From an uncultured Muribaculaceae bacterium (GTDB taxonomy: Bacteria; Bacteroidota; Bacteroidia; Bacteroidales; Muribaculaceae): a DNA stretch of 31,465 nucleotides. Position numbers and translations under genes: made by a program. Under the pieces are notes generated by a model, which saw only the letters and a list, made by a program, of their open reading frames with translations, ran no database searches and had not been told where the DNA came from. Shown here piece by piece: positions 15,008 to 22,615 of this stretch (positions within the stretch are counted from its first letter, which is position 1; each line of letters opens with the position of its first letter). The DNA lies in NCBI GenBank assembly GCA_902494515.1, contig CABUTS010000030.1:1-31465 (forward strand). Reading direction: 5' to 3'.

Positions 15008-16767
15008 ACATTTTCGACCCCGAAACAGGCCGTATTATCCCCTACGAGGTCTACAACGAGGCCCTTTTCACCGAACTGGACCCCGCCTCAGCCGAATGGC
15101 ATATCCTGAAACGTACCCCGCAGAACGCCGTATGGCACCACCACGCCGCCGTTTTCCGCAAAAAGGACAACACCCTGCTGCTCTTCGGAGGCTACGGCAA
15201 CCGCCGATATACCGGCGAACTGATCCTCTACAACCTCACCTCGCACGTCTGGGACACCATCCCCCTGCGCGGCGACCGCATCGACCCGCGCTTCTACACC
15301 TCGGCGATGATGACCGCCTCGGAAGACACCCTCTACATCTACGGCGGCAAGGGTAACCCCGAAGGGCTCCAGGACCTCGGCACGAAGTATTATTACGACT
15401 TCTATCTCATTGATCTGCCGCGCCGTACGGTCAAAAAGCTGTGGGCTCAGGCCGCCCCGGCCGAAAACCGTGTGCCCGCCCGTACGCTCATTCCCGGCCC
15501 CGACCGGCAGTATTTCTACGCCATCACCTACCCCGAATACCGGCCCCACTCCTCGCTGCAGCTCTACCGCATCAACATGGCCGACGGCGCCGCGACTGCT
15601 GTCGGCGACTCCATTCCGCTGATTTCCGAGGAGATTATGACAAACGTGGCGCTTTACAGCAACCCCGCGCTCGAGCGCATCTACTGTGTAGTCCAGCAGT
15701 TTGAAAAATACGGACAGACCACCACCTCGCTCTACTCCATCGCCGCGCCCCCGGTGACGGCTGAACAGCTGCTCGGCCCGGCCACGGGCAATCGCAGCGC
15801 TGTCCGACTGATACTCATAATCTTAGCTGCAGCGTTGCTGGCGCTTATCGCCTTTATGCTGCTGAAACGCAGGAAAGCCCCTCATCGGAGGCAAGCCGAA
15901 CCTCCGGCCCCCGCGCCTGCCGTCCCGACCGCACCGGCCTTAAGATCTTCAGAACCCAAGCCGGAGCCGGAAGACCAGGGTGAAATCATTACACCCGCCG
16001 AGCCGGAAGCCCCTGAGACCCGCGCCGAAGACCTCCTGTTCAGGCCATCGAGCAATTACATCGCCCTGTTCGGACCATTCACCGTGCTCGACGCAAAAGG
16101 CCGGTCTGTAACCCACCTTTTCAGCCCCAAGCTCAAACTCATTTTCCTCTATATCTTCCTCCACAGCGTTAGCCGCAGCGGAGTGACATCCTCCGACCTC
16201 AACGCCACATTCTGGGCCGACAAGGAGCCTGACAAGGCTAAAAACCTCCGCAACGTAACCCTCAACAAGCTCCGCAAGGCCATCGCCGACATCGAAGGCA
16301 TCACCCTGAACTATGAACAGGGGGTATTCCGCATCGAAACCGAAAGCCCCTGCTCCGGCGACATAGAACGTCTCTGCGACCTCACCGGAAAACTGACCGA
16401 CACCGACCCCTCGGCCGACAAAACCGACGAAATCAACTCCATAATCCTCCGCGGACGTTTCCTGGCCGACACCCCCGACCCCATTTTCGACTTCTTCCGC
16501 CAGAGAATAGAGACATTCCTCGAGAAATACCTCACCGCGGCGATTACCCGCAGCTATAAAGAGGGAAAATTCGACCTGACGCGACGTCTGAGCGACGCGC
16601 TGTTAGCCACCGACCCGCTGTCGGAAACCGCCCTCACATACCTCATCCGCATCTCGCTGGCCACCGGCCGCCACGACCGCGCCCAAGCCCACTACAAGAC
16701 CTTCACCCGCAATTACATCCGCATGATGGGCGAACCCTTCCCCCGCCCCTTCTCCGACTTCACCTGA
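14998..16767 (+). CDS. Membrane one-component regulator, C-terminal fragment with DNA-binding domain
   Basis: These 589 residues continue the upstream fragment. Kelch-like blades (LLLFGGYGNRRYTGELILYN, LYIYGGKGN) fill about residues 1-255, followed by one TM at about 269-289 (LILIILAAALLALIAFMLL) and a Lys/Arg stop-transfer. A Pro/Glu linker leads to a cytoplasmic winged-helix domain of SARP type (about 352-447, IALFGPFTVLDAKGRS, FSPKLKLIFLYIFLHS, AKNLRNVTLNKLRKAI). A BTAD/TPR-like helical end (about 450-589) follows. Full length would be about 865 aa. The layout is ToxR-like: external sensing coupled straight to DNA binding without phosphotransfer. Adjacency to the convergent susC/D operon suggests it regulates that locus. 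Function after the frameshift is doubtful unless frameshifting or sequence error is involved. Confidence 0.82.
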   Translation: MGMNIFDPETGRIIPYEVYNEALFTELDPASAEWHILKRTPQNAVWHHHAAVFRKKDNTLLLFGGYGNRRYTGELILYNLTSHVWDTIPLRGDRIDPRFYTSAMMTASEDTLYIYGGKGNPEGLQDLGTKYYYDFYLIDLPRRTVKKLWAQAAPAENRVPARTLIPGPDRQYFYAITYPEYRPHSSLQLYRINMADGAATAVGDSIPLISEEIMTNVALYSNPALERIYCVVQQFEKYGQTTTSLYSIAAPPVTAEQLLGPATGNRSAVRLILIILAAALLALIAFMLLKRRKAPHRRQAEPPAPAPAVPTAPALRSSEPKPEPEDQGEIITPAEPEAPETRAEDLLFRPSSNYIALFGPFTVLDAKGRSVTHLFSPKLKLIFLYIFLHSVSRSGVTSSDLNATFWADKEPDKAKNLRNVTLNKLRKAIADIEGITLNYEQGVFRIETESPCSGDIERLCDLTGKLTDTDPSADKTDEINSIILRGRFLADTPDPIFDFFRQRIETFLEKYLTAAITRSYKEGKFDLTRRLSDALLATDPLSETALTYLIRISLATGRHDRAQAHYKTFTRNYIRMMGEPFPRPFSDFT

Positions 16768-16788
16768 TTTTTAATTCCGACAAAAATA

Positions 16789-16832
16789 TAAGCCGGAGGC
16801 CATCACGGTCGCCGGCTTACGCTGTTTTTTTT
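16789..16832 (+). terminator. Strong, probably bidirectional intrinsic terminator
   Basis: TAAGCCGG (16789-16796) pairs with CCGGCTTA (16812-16819) around an inner GGCC/GGTC stem, followed by eight T at 16825-16832. On the other strand the hairpin is followed by TATATTTTTG. It can serve both convergent genes. Confidence 0.88.
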
Positions 16833-16839
16833 GTTACTT

Positions 16840-16885
16840 CTTATCTTATTTACCTTTTGGTTAAGATCTTATCTTGCTTACCTTT
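16840..16885. repeat. Imperfect direct repeat beside the convergent terminator
   Basis: CTTATCTTATTTACCTTT (16840-16857) recurs as CTTATCTTGCTTACCTTT (16868-16885), a 28-bp period with two changes. Confidence 0.75.
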
Positions 16886-16903
16886 AATTATACCGTTTGA
16901 ATA

Positions 16904-18577
16904 TTACCGGAGGTTCTTCTTGACGAGAGCCACGAAGCGGTCGGGGGAGACAACCCGGACGTTGGAGTTGAGACCGTCGATGACACGCTTGATAGCCATC
17001 TGGTCTTTGGTCCAGCAGTGGACGAAGACGAAGGTGTAGCCTGCGGCTGAATGGGGATTTGCCGGACGGCTGTTGATCTGGGCGATTACCGAGGATTCTT
17101 CGCCGCGGGTCGAGCCGCCGTCGATGCCGGCCCAGAGCACACTCCCCTGTTCGATTACAGGCTTGCCGTTGTCGGAGAAGACAATCCGGCCGTCACCCTT
17201 CTCGCCGTAACCGGTGTAGAAGATGGCGTCGATGTTGGGCTGCGCGAGGTATTTGTTGTAGACGCGGGGGTTGTTCATGATACCCTGGTCGAGGATATTC
17301 ACGATGTTGAGGCCCGACTTGTCGACATAGTCGTTGAGGCGGACCAGATATGAATCGAGGTCGGCGTCGCTCATCTTCGAGGGGAATACGTAGCCGCTGC
17401 CGCTGGGCCCGGCGATGAAGTAGTCGTTCTCACCTGCGAAGTCGTAATACCAGCGCATTGCGGCGGGCGCGAGGTCGTAGAGAACCGGCGAGATGGTCAT
17501 GCCGAGGGGGAACTGGCCGTGGACATCTGCATCGATGTAGCTCTGCATGCCCCAGAGGTTGAAGGCCACATTGTCGCCGTCGCTGACCACGAAGGTAACG
17601 TAGTGCACATTCTCCTCGGTGGCGTCGTCGGTGGTTGCCGGGCGCTGCTTCAGGCCTTCGGTGTCATAGATTGAGCTAAGAGTCGAGATGTTGGCTGCGA
17701 GGTCGGAGGGCACCATGCTGACACCCTGCGACGAAGCGTTGTTTACCATACCCCACTCGTCGGCGTCGTAATAACCGAAGCAGTGGGCGCCATCCTCGAG
17801 CGAGGAGAGGATAGAGGTGCGCCAGCTCCAGTCGTTGCGGGCGTTCTCGTCGAAGAAGACGAAAGCGCGGGTCATGGCGGCATAGTCGCGCAGATGGTGC
17901 ACGATTTCGGGCTTGAGGTCGGCGGCGAGTGTCTTGTCGAGCTCGTTGCCGTAGTTTTCGAGCAGCCATTTCTCATCCTTGTCGGTGACATTGGCGAGTT
18001 CGGTCTCAATCCCCATCCCCTTGATAGCCTCAACCATATCTTCAGCCACGGCAATACCGCCGAGGATGCCGCAGAGCGAGGTGGCAACATTCACCGAATG
18101 GGAGTTGCCCGAGGAGTAGGGACGGTAGACGATGTAACCGTTGATGATACCGGCGTCGCGGTAGTGGGCAACCAGCGACGCGAGGTTGGAGTATTCACGC
18201 GCGGGAATCTTGTAGACATCCTTCATCTCGCGGAGCCATACGCTGGCGGGGCCACCCTCGTTGAGGTAGACCTGGTCGCCGCTGACTCTGGCGGCGATAC
18301 CGGCGAGAGTCGAGACCACAACCTTCTCGGCATCCGTCAGGCCGGTGGCGGAAATCACGTTGAGCGACTGCAGCTGACGCCCTTTCAGGTGCACGGCGCC
18401 GCGGTCGAGCGGCAGGGAATAGTCGGGCTTGGTCTCCTCCGGTTCATCGGGAGGGGTCACGGGCTCCTCGGGTTCATCGTAATCGGGCATAACCACACCT
18501 TCGGTGGGATCCGACAGACAGGAGGTGAGCATCATCGCCGCAGCCCCGGCGGCGAGAAAATATTTAAAAGCTTTCAT
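16904..18577 (-). CDS. GxGYxYP-family lipoprotein
   Basis: A 557-aa surface-type lipoprotein with signal peptide and lipobox LTSC (Cys20), then a Pro/Glu-rich spacer (MPDYDEPEEPVTPPDEPEE). A GxGYxYP-type N-terminal domain (about 65-310) is followed by the GxGYxYP domain, with VSDGDN at 331-336 and the naming motif as GSGYVFP at 393-399. These proteins occur in Bacteroidota polysaccharide utilisation loci. Their catalytic or binding role is not established. It is the last gene of the minus-strand susC/susD operon, 73 nt after the DUF1735 lipoprotein stop, and ends against a convergent terminator. The reading frame is intact, unlike the susC/susD genes upstream. Confidence 0.9.
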   Translation of the reverse strand: MKAFKYFLAAGAAAMMLTSCLSDPTEGVVMPDYDEPEEPVTPPDEPEETKPDYSLPLDRGAVHLKGRQLQSLNVISATGLTDAEKVVVSTLAGIAARVSGDQVYLNEGGPASVWLREMKDVYKIPAREYSNLASLVAHYRDAGIINGYIVYRPYSSGNSHSVNVATSLCGILGGIAVAEDMVEAIKGMGIETELANVTDKDEKWLLENYGNELDKTLAADLKPEIVHHLRDYAAMTRAFVFFDENARNDWSWRTSILSSLEDGAHCFGYYDADEWGMVNNASSQGVSMVPSDLAANISTLSSIYDTEGLKQRPATTDDATEENVHYVTFVVSDGDNVAFNLWGMQSYIDADVHGQFPLGMTISPVLYDLAPAAMRWYYDFAGENDYFIAGPSGSGYVFPSKMSDADLDSYLVRLNDYVDKSGLNIVNILDQGIMNNPRVYNKYLAQPNIDAIFYTGYGEKGDGRIVFSDNGKPVIEQGSVLWAGIDGGSTRGEESSVIAQINSRPANPHSAAGYTFVFVHCWTKDQMAIKRVIDGLNSNVRVVSPDRFVALVKKNLR

Positions 18578-18650
18578 TTCTCTGGTTTATAAACACTGTC
18601 CGGGCCCGGAATCAAGCCCGGACAGGCTTGGTGAACAAGGTTGAGCGACC

Positions 18651-19619
18651 TTACTTTATGATTGAAATTGCATTGATTTCGGCTACATGGGTCGACCACT
18701 TGCCGTTGTATACTGCGGTGATTGTCAGGCGGAAATAGCGGGCCTGCTTGAAACCGGGGAGATAGGAGCGGTATTCGGCCTTACCCTCGGCGGGAAGGTC
18801 GGAGTAGGTACCGGCTCCCTCCCAATGCTCGCCGTCGAGACTCGTCTCGAGGGTCATCTCCTGAGGCCAGCCTTCGCCGTGGTCGCGGGAGACATACTGG
18901 AAACCGAGCATCTTCACCTCCTGGCCCATGTCGACGGTGATATGATGGGGAGGCTGAGGCTCGCCACCCTTCCACTGGGTGTGCCAGAATGTGCTCTTGA
19001 GCCCGTCGAAAGCGTGGATGGCATGACCGTTGTCGGAACCTTCGCCGCTGGTCTCCTCGGAGGAAACCTCAACGACCTTCCACTGGCTGCGGTCAGCCAA
19101 AGGCATGTTCCACACATCCTCGGCGCCGCTGAGCAGATAGTAGACCGTGGACTGGTGGGGGTTGATTCCGGCGCCGTCGGCTGCCGAGATGGTGACGGGG
19201 AGGAGATAGGAGTCGAACGGCTGGATCTTGCCGCGGGCATTCACGCTGATTGTCAGGTCTTCCGAAACGGTGGCGCCGGCGGGAATCACAGCGCTCTCCG
19301 GGAGGGTGTAGCAGTCGGCGGGGAGGAGCTCATAATCGGTGCCGCAGGCGGCGTTGTAGGCGTCGACCTTCGACTGGTCGACCGTAAGGGTGACATTGAC
19401 GTCGGAGCTGGTTTCGAGACCGGAGGTGGTCACGTAGTCGCTGGCCGTAACCGCCACATGGAAGGTCTGGGTCATCGCCTCGCCAAGGTCGAAGTTCACG
19501 ATATTCAGGCCGCGGGCCTCGGGGATATATATCGTTGTGGAGTCGTCGTCGCTGCAGGAGGTCAGGAACCCGGCAGCCGCGCACAAAGCGCCGAGACATA
19601 ATATTTTATGGAATTTCAT
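18651..19619 (-). CDS. DUF1735 and F5/8 type C (discoidin) domain lipoprotein
   Basis: A 322-aa lipoprotein, start ATG 19619 (MKFHKILCL), lipobox LTSC with Cys22. An immunoglobulin-like DUF1735 (BT_3987-type) N-terminal domain covers about 25-165 (VNVTLTVDQSKVDAYNAACGTDYELLP, ESAVIPAGATVSEDLTISV). An F5/8 type C/CBM32-like domain covers about 180-322 (AFDGLKSTFWHTQWKGG, ITVDMGQEVKMLGFQYVSRDHGEGWP, KQARYFRLTIT). The pairing is typical of surface glycan-binding proteins encoded just after susD. It should hold glycan at the outer membrane for a SusC/D porter. An in-frame ATG at 19697 would add non-signal sequence overlapping the susD end, so it is rejected. The gene is intact. Confidence 0.92.
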   Translation of the reverse strand: MKFHKILCLGALCAAAGFLTSCSDDDSTTIYIPEARGLNIVNFDLGEAMTQTFHVAVTASDYVTTSGLETSSDVNVTLTVDQSKVDAYNAACGTDYELLPADCYTLPESAVIPAGATVSEDLTISVNARGKIQPFDSYLLPVTISAADGAGINPHQSTVYYLLSGAEDVWNMPLADRSQWKVVEVSSEETSGEGSDNGHAIHAFDGLKSTFWHTQWKGGEPQPPHHITVDMGQEVKMLGFQYVSRDHGEGWPQEMTLETSLDGEHWEGAGTYSDLPAEGKAEYRSYLPGFKQARYFRLTITAVYNGKWSTHVAEINAISIIK

Positions 19620-19666
19620 CTCTTTTAGTGTTTTAAGTGTAACCGGCTGGTTACAGGGATTTAAAG

Positions 19667-20160
19667 TTAATAGCCGGGGTTCTGGCCGTTGACCCATCCG
19701 TCCTCGCCGCCATTCTGCTGGCGGATCACGGGGTTGCGGTCGAGCACATACCCCATACGCCGTCGCCGTTGGTATCCTCGATTTTCATGCCGCCGACCGG
19801 ACGGTTCATCACGCCGTTCTCACCGTCGGCGATCTTCCAGCGGATAATGTCCCAGTAGCGCTTGTCCTCGAAGGCCAGCTCGATGCGGCGGTCGCGGCGG
19901 AGAATGTCGCGGAGCTTGTTGACGGTGACGCCCGAGCGGTAGGTCTCGTTGATGGAGGGCATGTTGTCGCCGCGGGTGCGGACCTTGTCGAGCCAGATGA
20001 TGGCGTCGGAGAGGTTGCCGCTCTCCAGCAGGGCCTCGGCGTACATCAGGATTACGTCGGCGTAGCGGAAGAAGATGTAATTGGCCATGCCGTTGCTCAT
20101 CTGCAGGTTGTCGGCGCCGTTGACGCTCTCGTCGATGGTCTTGCGGGTGTAGTAACCGGT
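19667..20160 (-). pseudogene. susD-like remnant (RagB/SusD C-terminal parts only)
   Basis: Only the end of a RagB/SusD glycan-binding lipoprotein remains. From the fusion point near 20160, one frame reads TTGYYTRKTIDES, then NYIFFRYADVILMYAEALLESGN and RDRRIELAFEDKRYWDIIRWK, a classic SusD C-terminal region. This stops being SusD-like after DTNGDGVWG near 19752. The last 28 residues (YVLDRNPVIRQQNGGEDGWVNGQNPGY, stop 19667-19669) lie in another frame. The signal peptide, lipobox and roughly the first three quarters of a normal 500-600-aa SusD are missing, replaced by truncated susC. ATG 20100 is an internal methionine. Residues that remain are well conserved and no scattered stops are seen, so the loss is recent or an assembly effect. 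Confidence 0.85.
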
Positions 20161-22002
20161 GGTTGCTGACTGTAACCTCGCTGGTCAGACGGGGATAGCG
20201 GGCATCCTGGTTGTCGGGGGTCCAGTGGTCCTGGAACTGGAGTTTGGTGGCGGAACCGGAGTCGAAGAAGGGCATAACCAGGGTCTCGCCGAGCGAGATG
20301 TTGGTGCGGGTGGCACCCTGGAAGAGGGCGTCGAGGTCGAAGCCTTTCCATTTCACACTGGGAGCCAGACCGAACACGATTTCGGGATTCCAGTTGGAAC
20401 GGCCGATCACGGTCATATCGTTTTCATCGATTTTGCCGTCGGGCACACCTTCGGGACCCGAGAGGTCCTCATAGCGGAGGTCACCGGGGTAAACCTGACC
20501 CCAGGGCTGGGTGGCGATACCATCCTTCAGCGAGCCGTCGGGGTTGAAGTCATCATAGGTGAAGTAACCCAGGCAGTGGTAGCCGAACATCGTGCCGTCG
20601 GGACGGCCGGTGCGGCGGCGGTTGGGGTTGTTGTAGGTGGCTTCGGTCTCGAACACCTCGTCGAGGGTGTTGTGGGCGTAGGTGAATGTACCGCGGACAC
20701 CGAAGGTCCAGTCCTTGTTGAACTGCTTGTTGAAGCTGACCATCAGGTCGACACCCTGGTTGTGCATGCGGCCGGCGTTCACCTGCGAGAGCTGGATGCC
20801 GTATTCGGCCGACACCTCGGAGTTGGGGGCCATGAGCATGTTGGATCGTTTTTCGTAGCAGAAGTCCGCTTCAGCCTGGAGCATGCCGTGGAAAGCGGCG
20901 AATTCGATACCGAGGTCGAACTTCTTGGCCTTCTCCCAGGTGATGTTGGGGTTGCCCTGGATGTTCTCCCACATACCCATCACGGGAACACCGCCGAAGT
21001 TGCCGGCTGTGCCGAAGCCGTAGTCGCTGAGATACTGGTATGAGCCGCCGGCGAGGTTACCGGACTCACCGTAGGAGCCGCGGATTTTCAGGCGGTTGAG
21101 CCATTCGATATTTTTCATGAAGGACTCGTTGCCGATGTTCCAGCCGAGCGAGACGGCGGGGAAGAAATCGAAGCGCTTGCCGGGAGCGAAGTAGTAGTGA
21201 CCGTCGTAGCGGCCGCTGAGCTCGAGCAGATAGAGGTTGTCGTAGTTGTAGCCCACGCGGAACACGTAGCCCACCTGACGTTCCTTCCAGGATGTACCCT
21301 CGTTGCTGATGTCGGCGGGGTCGGAGCTGCCGGAGTTGATTTCGTCGACATTGATGCCGTAGTTGTTACGGCGGGCGCCGAGATTCCAGGAGCTCTTGTT
21401 GCGGGCCTCGACAACGGCGAGAGCCGTGATGTTGTGGGGGCCGAACGAGTTGGAGTAGTTGATCATACCCTGGATGGTGATGGGGGTATCTTCGGAGTAT
21501 TTCTCAGTCAGGTAAGGCTTCTCCGGACCCTGGAAACCTTCGGTCCAGCGGTAGGGGTCAGACGAAGCGTCGAGGGTGTAGACCGGCATAGGGGTGAGCC
21601 AGTTCTTGGTCTTGGAGCGGTAGGGGTCGAAGCTGACAACACCCTTGACGCTCAGGCCCTTGACGAAGGGAAGCTCCTGGTTGACCGAGATGGTGGCGTT
21701 GAGCTGATAAGCGGGGCGCTCCTCGTAGCCGCTGCGGTAGGCCATGGCGTAGAGCGACTTGCCGACATACTGCCCCCAGAGGCCGTTGCTGTAGCGGATG
21801 GCCGACACCGGCGGGGTGCGGTAGGCCTGATACATGATGTCGCCCGACGATACACCGGGATATTTCTTCTTTTCATACCATCCGCCGAGGTTGAGGTCAA
21901 CGGTGGTGGTGGAGGTAGCCTGAACCGAGATGTTCGACTGCAGGTTGAAGCGCTGGTAGTCGGTGGTGCTCCACATACCTTCCTGATAGAGGTAACCCAT
22001 GC
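20161..22002 (-). pseudogene. susC-like TonB-dependent transporter, beta-barrel part
   Basis: About 610 residues of the SusC barrel are intact in one frame from GYLYQEGMWSTTDYQRFNLQSN, through LELSGRYDGHYYFAPGKRFDFFPAVSLGWNI and NPNITWEKAKKFDLGIE, to FQDHWTPDNQDARYPRLTSEVTV. The frame then crosses into susD DNA in the wrong frame and ends at 19820. Missing are the plug domain and first barrel strands upstream, and the final strands downstream that should end in an aromatic C-terminus. The piece cannot form a closed, plugged, TonB-coupled porin. In normal loci SusC imports oligosaccharides delivered by SusD across the outer membrane. Confidence 0.85.
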
Positions 22003-22344
22003 CGAGGAGTCGGCGCCGAGAGTCACTTCGGCGGTGGCGAAACCCATCATGGTTACGGAGAGTTTGTCGCCCGGCTTACCTTTGATAGTGAAATTACCGT
22101 CGATGTCAGCGGCTACCGTTATATTCTGTGTGAGATTCCGGATTGTGGCTCCGGGAAGGGGGTCGCCCGACACCTCGAGGACCGTGCCGGAGTATTGCGC
22201 GGAAGAAGATGTCACACTCTGTGCGGCCGCCGGCTGCGCGGCAGCTTCCGCCGAGGCCTCAAGTCCGCAGGCAAGCGTCAGCCCCAGACTCAGGGCCAGC
22301 GCGGCGGATGCCGTCAGACTTTTGGATTTTACAGGTTTTTTCAT
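22003..22344 (-). pseudogene. susC-like N-terminal fragment (signal and CarboxypepD_reg-like domain)
   Basis: From ATG 22344 come a signal peptide (about 1-32) and a CarboxypepD_reg-like domain (about 50-112, YSGTVLEVSGDPLPGATIRN, DGNFTIKGKPGDKLSVTMMGFATAEV). After GADSS (about 22003) the DNA jumps to the middle of the barrel (GYLYQEG) in a different frame, so translation continues as a nonsense Pro/Ser/Arg string to 21652. The TonB box, plug domain and first strands, normally over 200 residues, are absent. A small inverted repeat (GCCGA/TCGGC) marks the junction. Confidence 0.85.
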
Positions 22345-22431
22345 GTAGGGGTATTGATTTTTTTTAGTAACTTTGTACGTGCTTTACGGGACATCCGTCC
22401 GGGGGAGTGCCCTACGGTTCTGAAACTGCGG

Positions 22432-22479
22432 CAAAATTACGCCGCAGGGTGTTATTCAGCGGATTAACCCCGGGTTAAT
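22432..22479 (-). promoter_or_regulatory. susC promoter with upstream palindromic operator
   Basis: On the minus strand the -7 box TAATTTTG (22432-22439) is preceded by the perfect palindrome ATTAACCC-C-GGGTTAAT (22463-22479), centred at 22471 and about 43 nt before the predicted transcript start. No TTTG occurs at -33, which suits activator-dependent initiation. The box sits in the loop of a 7-bp hairpin (22426-22432 with 22441-22447). The leader to ATG 22344 is about 84 nt. Confidence 0.65.
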
Positions 22480-22520
22480 TTTGGCGTTAACCGGGCCGGA
22501 ATTTTGTTAACCTTCCGAAA

Positions 22521-22567
22521 ATTAACCCCGGGTTAATACCATGGCTAACCCGCGTGCGGTAATTTTG
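22521..22567 (+). promoter_or_regulatory. Fucosidase/galactosidase promoter with upstream palindromic operator
   Basis: The palindrome ATTAACCC-C-GGGTTAAT recurs exactly at 22521-22537 (centre 22529). It is followed 31 nt from its centre by the -7 box TAATTTTG (22560-22567), mirroring the divergent susC promoter. No -33 TTTG is present. The centre lies at about -42, the class II activator position. The transcript would begin near 22571 and have a leader of about 45 nt to ATG 22616. Confidence 0.65.
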
Positions 22568-22615
22568 CAGTGTGTTCTGAAACTGACCCCAAAATCTCAA
22601 TCATTTCAAATTTCC

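Noticed and set aside
16904..22344. Insertion sequence or transposon as the cause of susC/susD loss
   Set aside because: No transposase, inverted terminal repeats or target duplications are seen at the three junctions.
22368..22375. Plus-strand TAACTTTG just upstream of the susC start codon
   Set aside because: It faces away from susC and has no -33 element. The fucosidase promoter at 22560 is closer and better placed. It is kept only as a possible secondary start.
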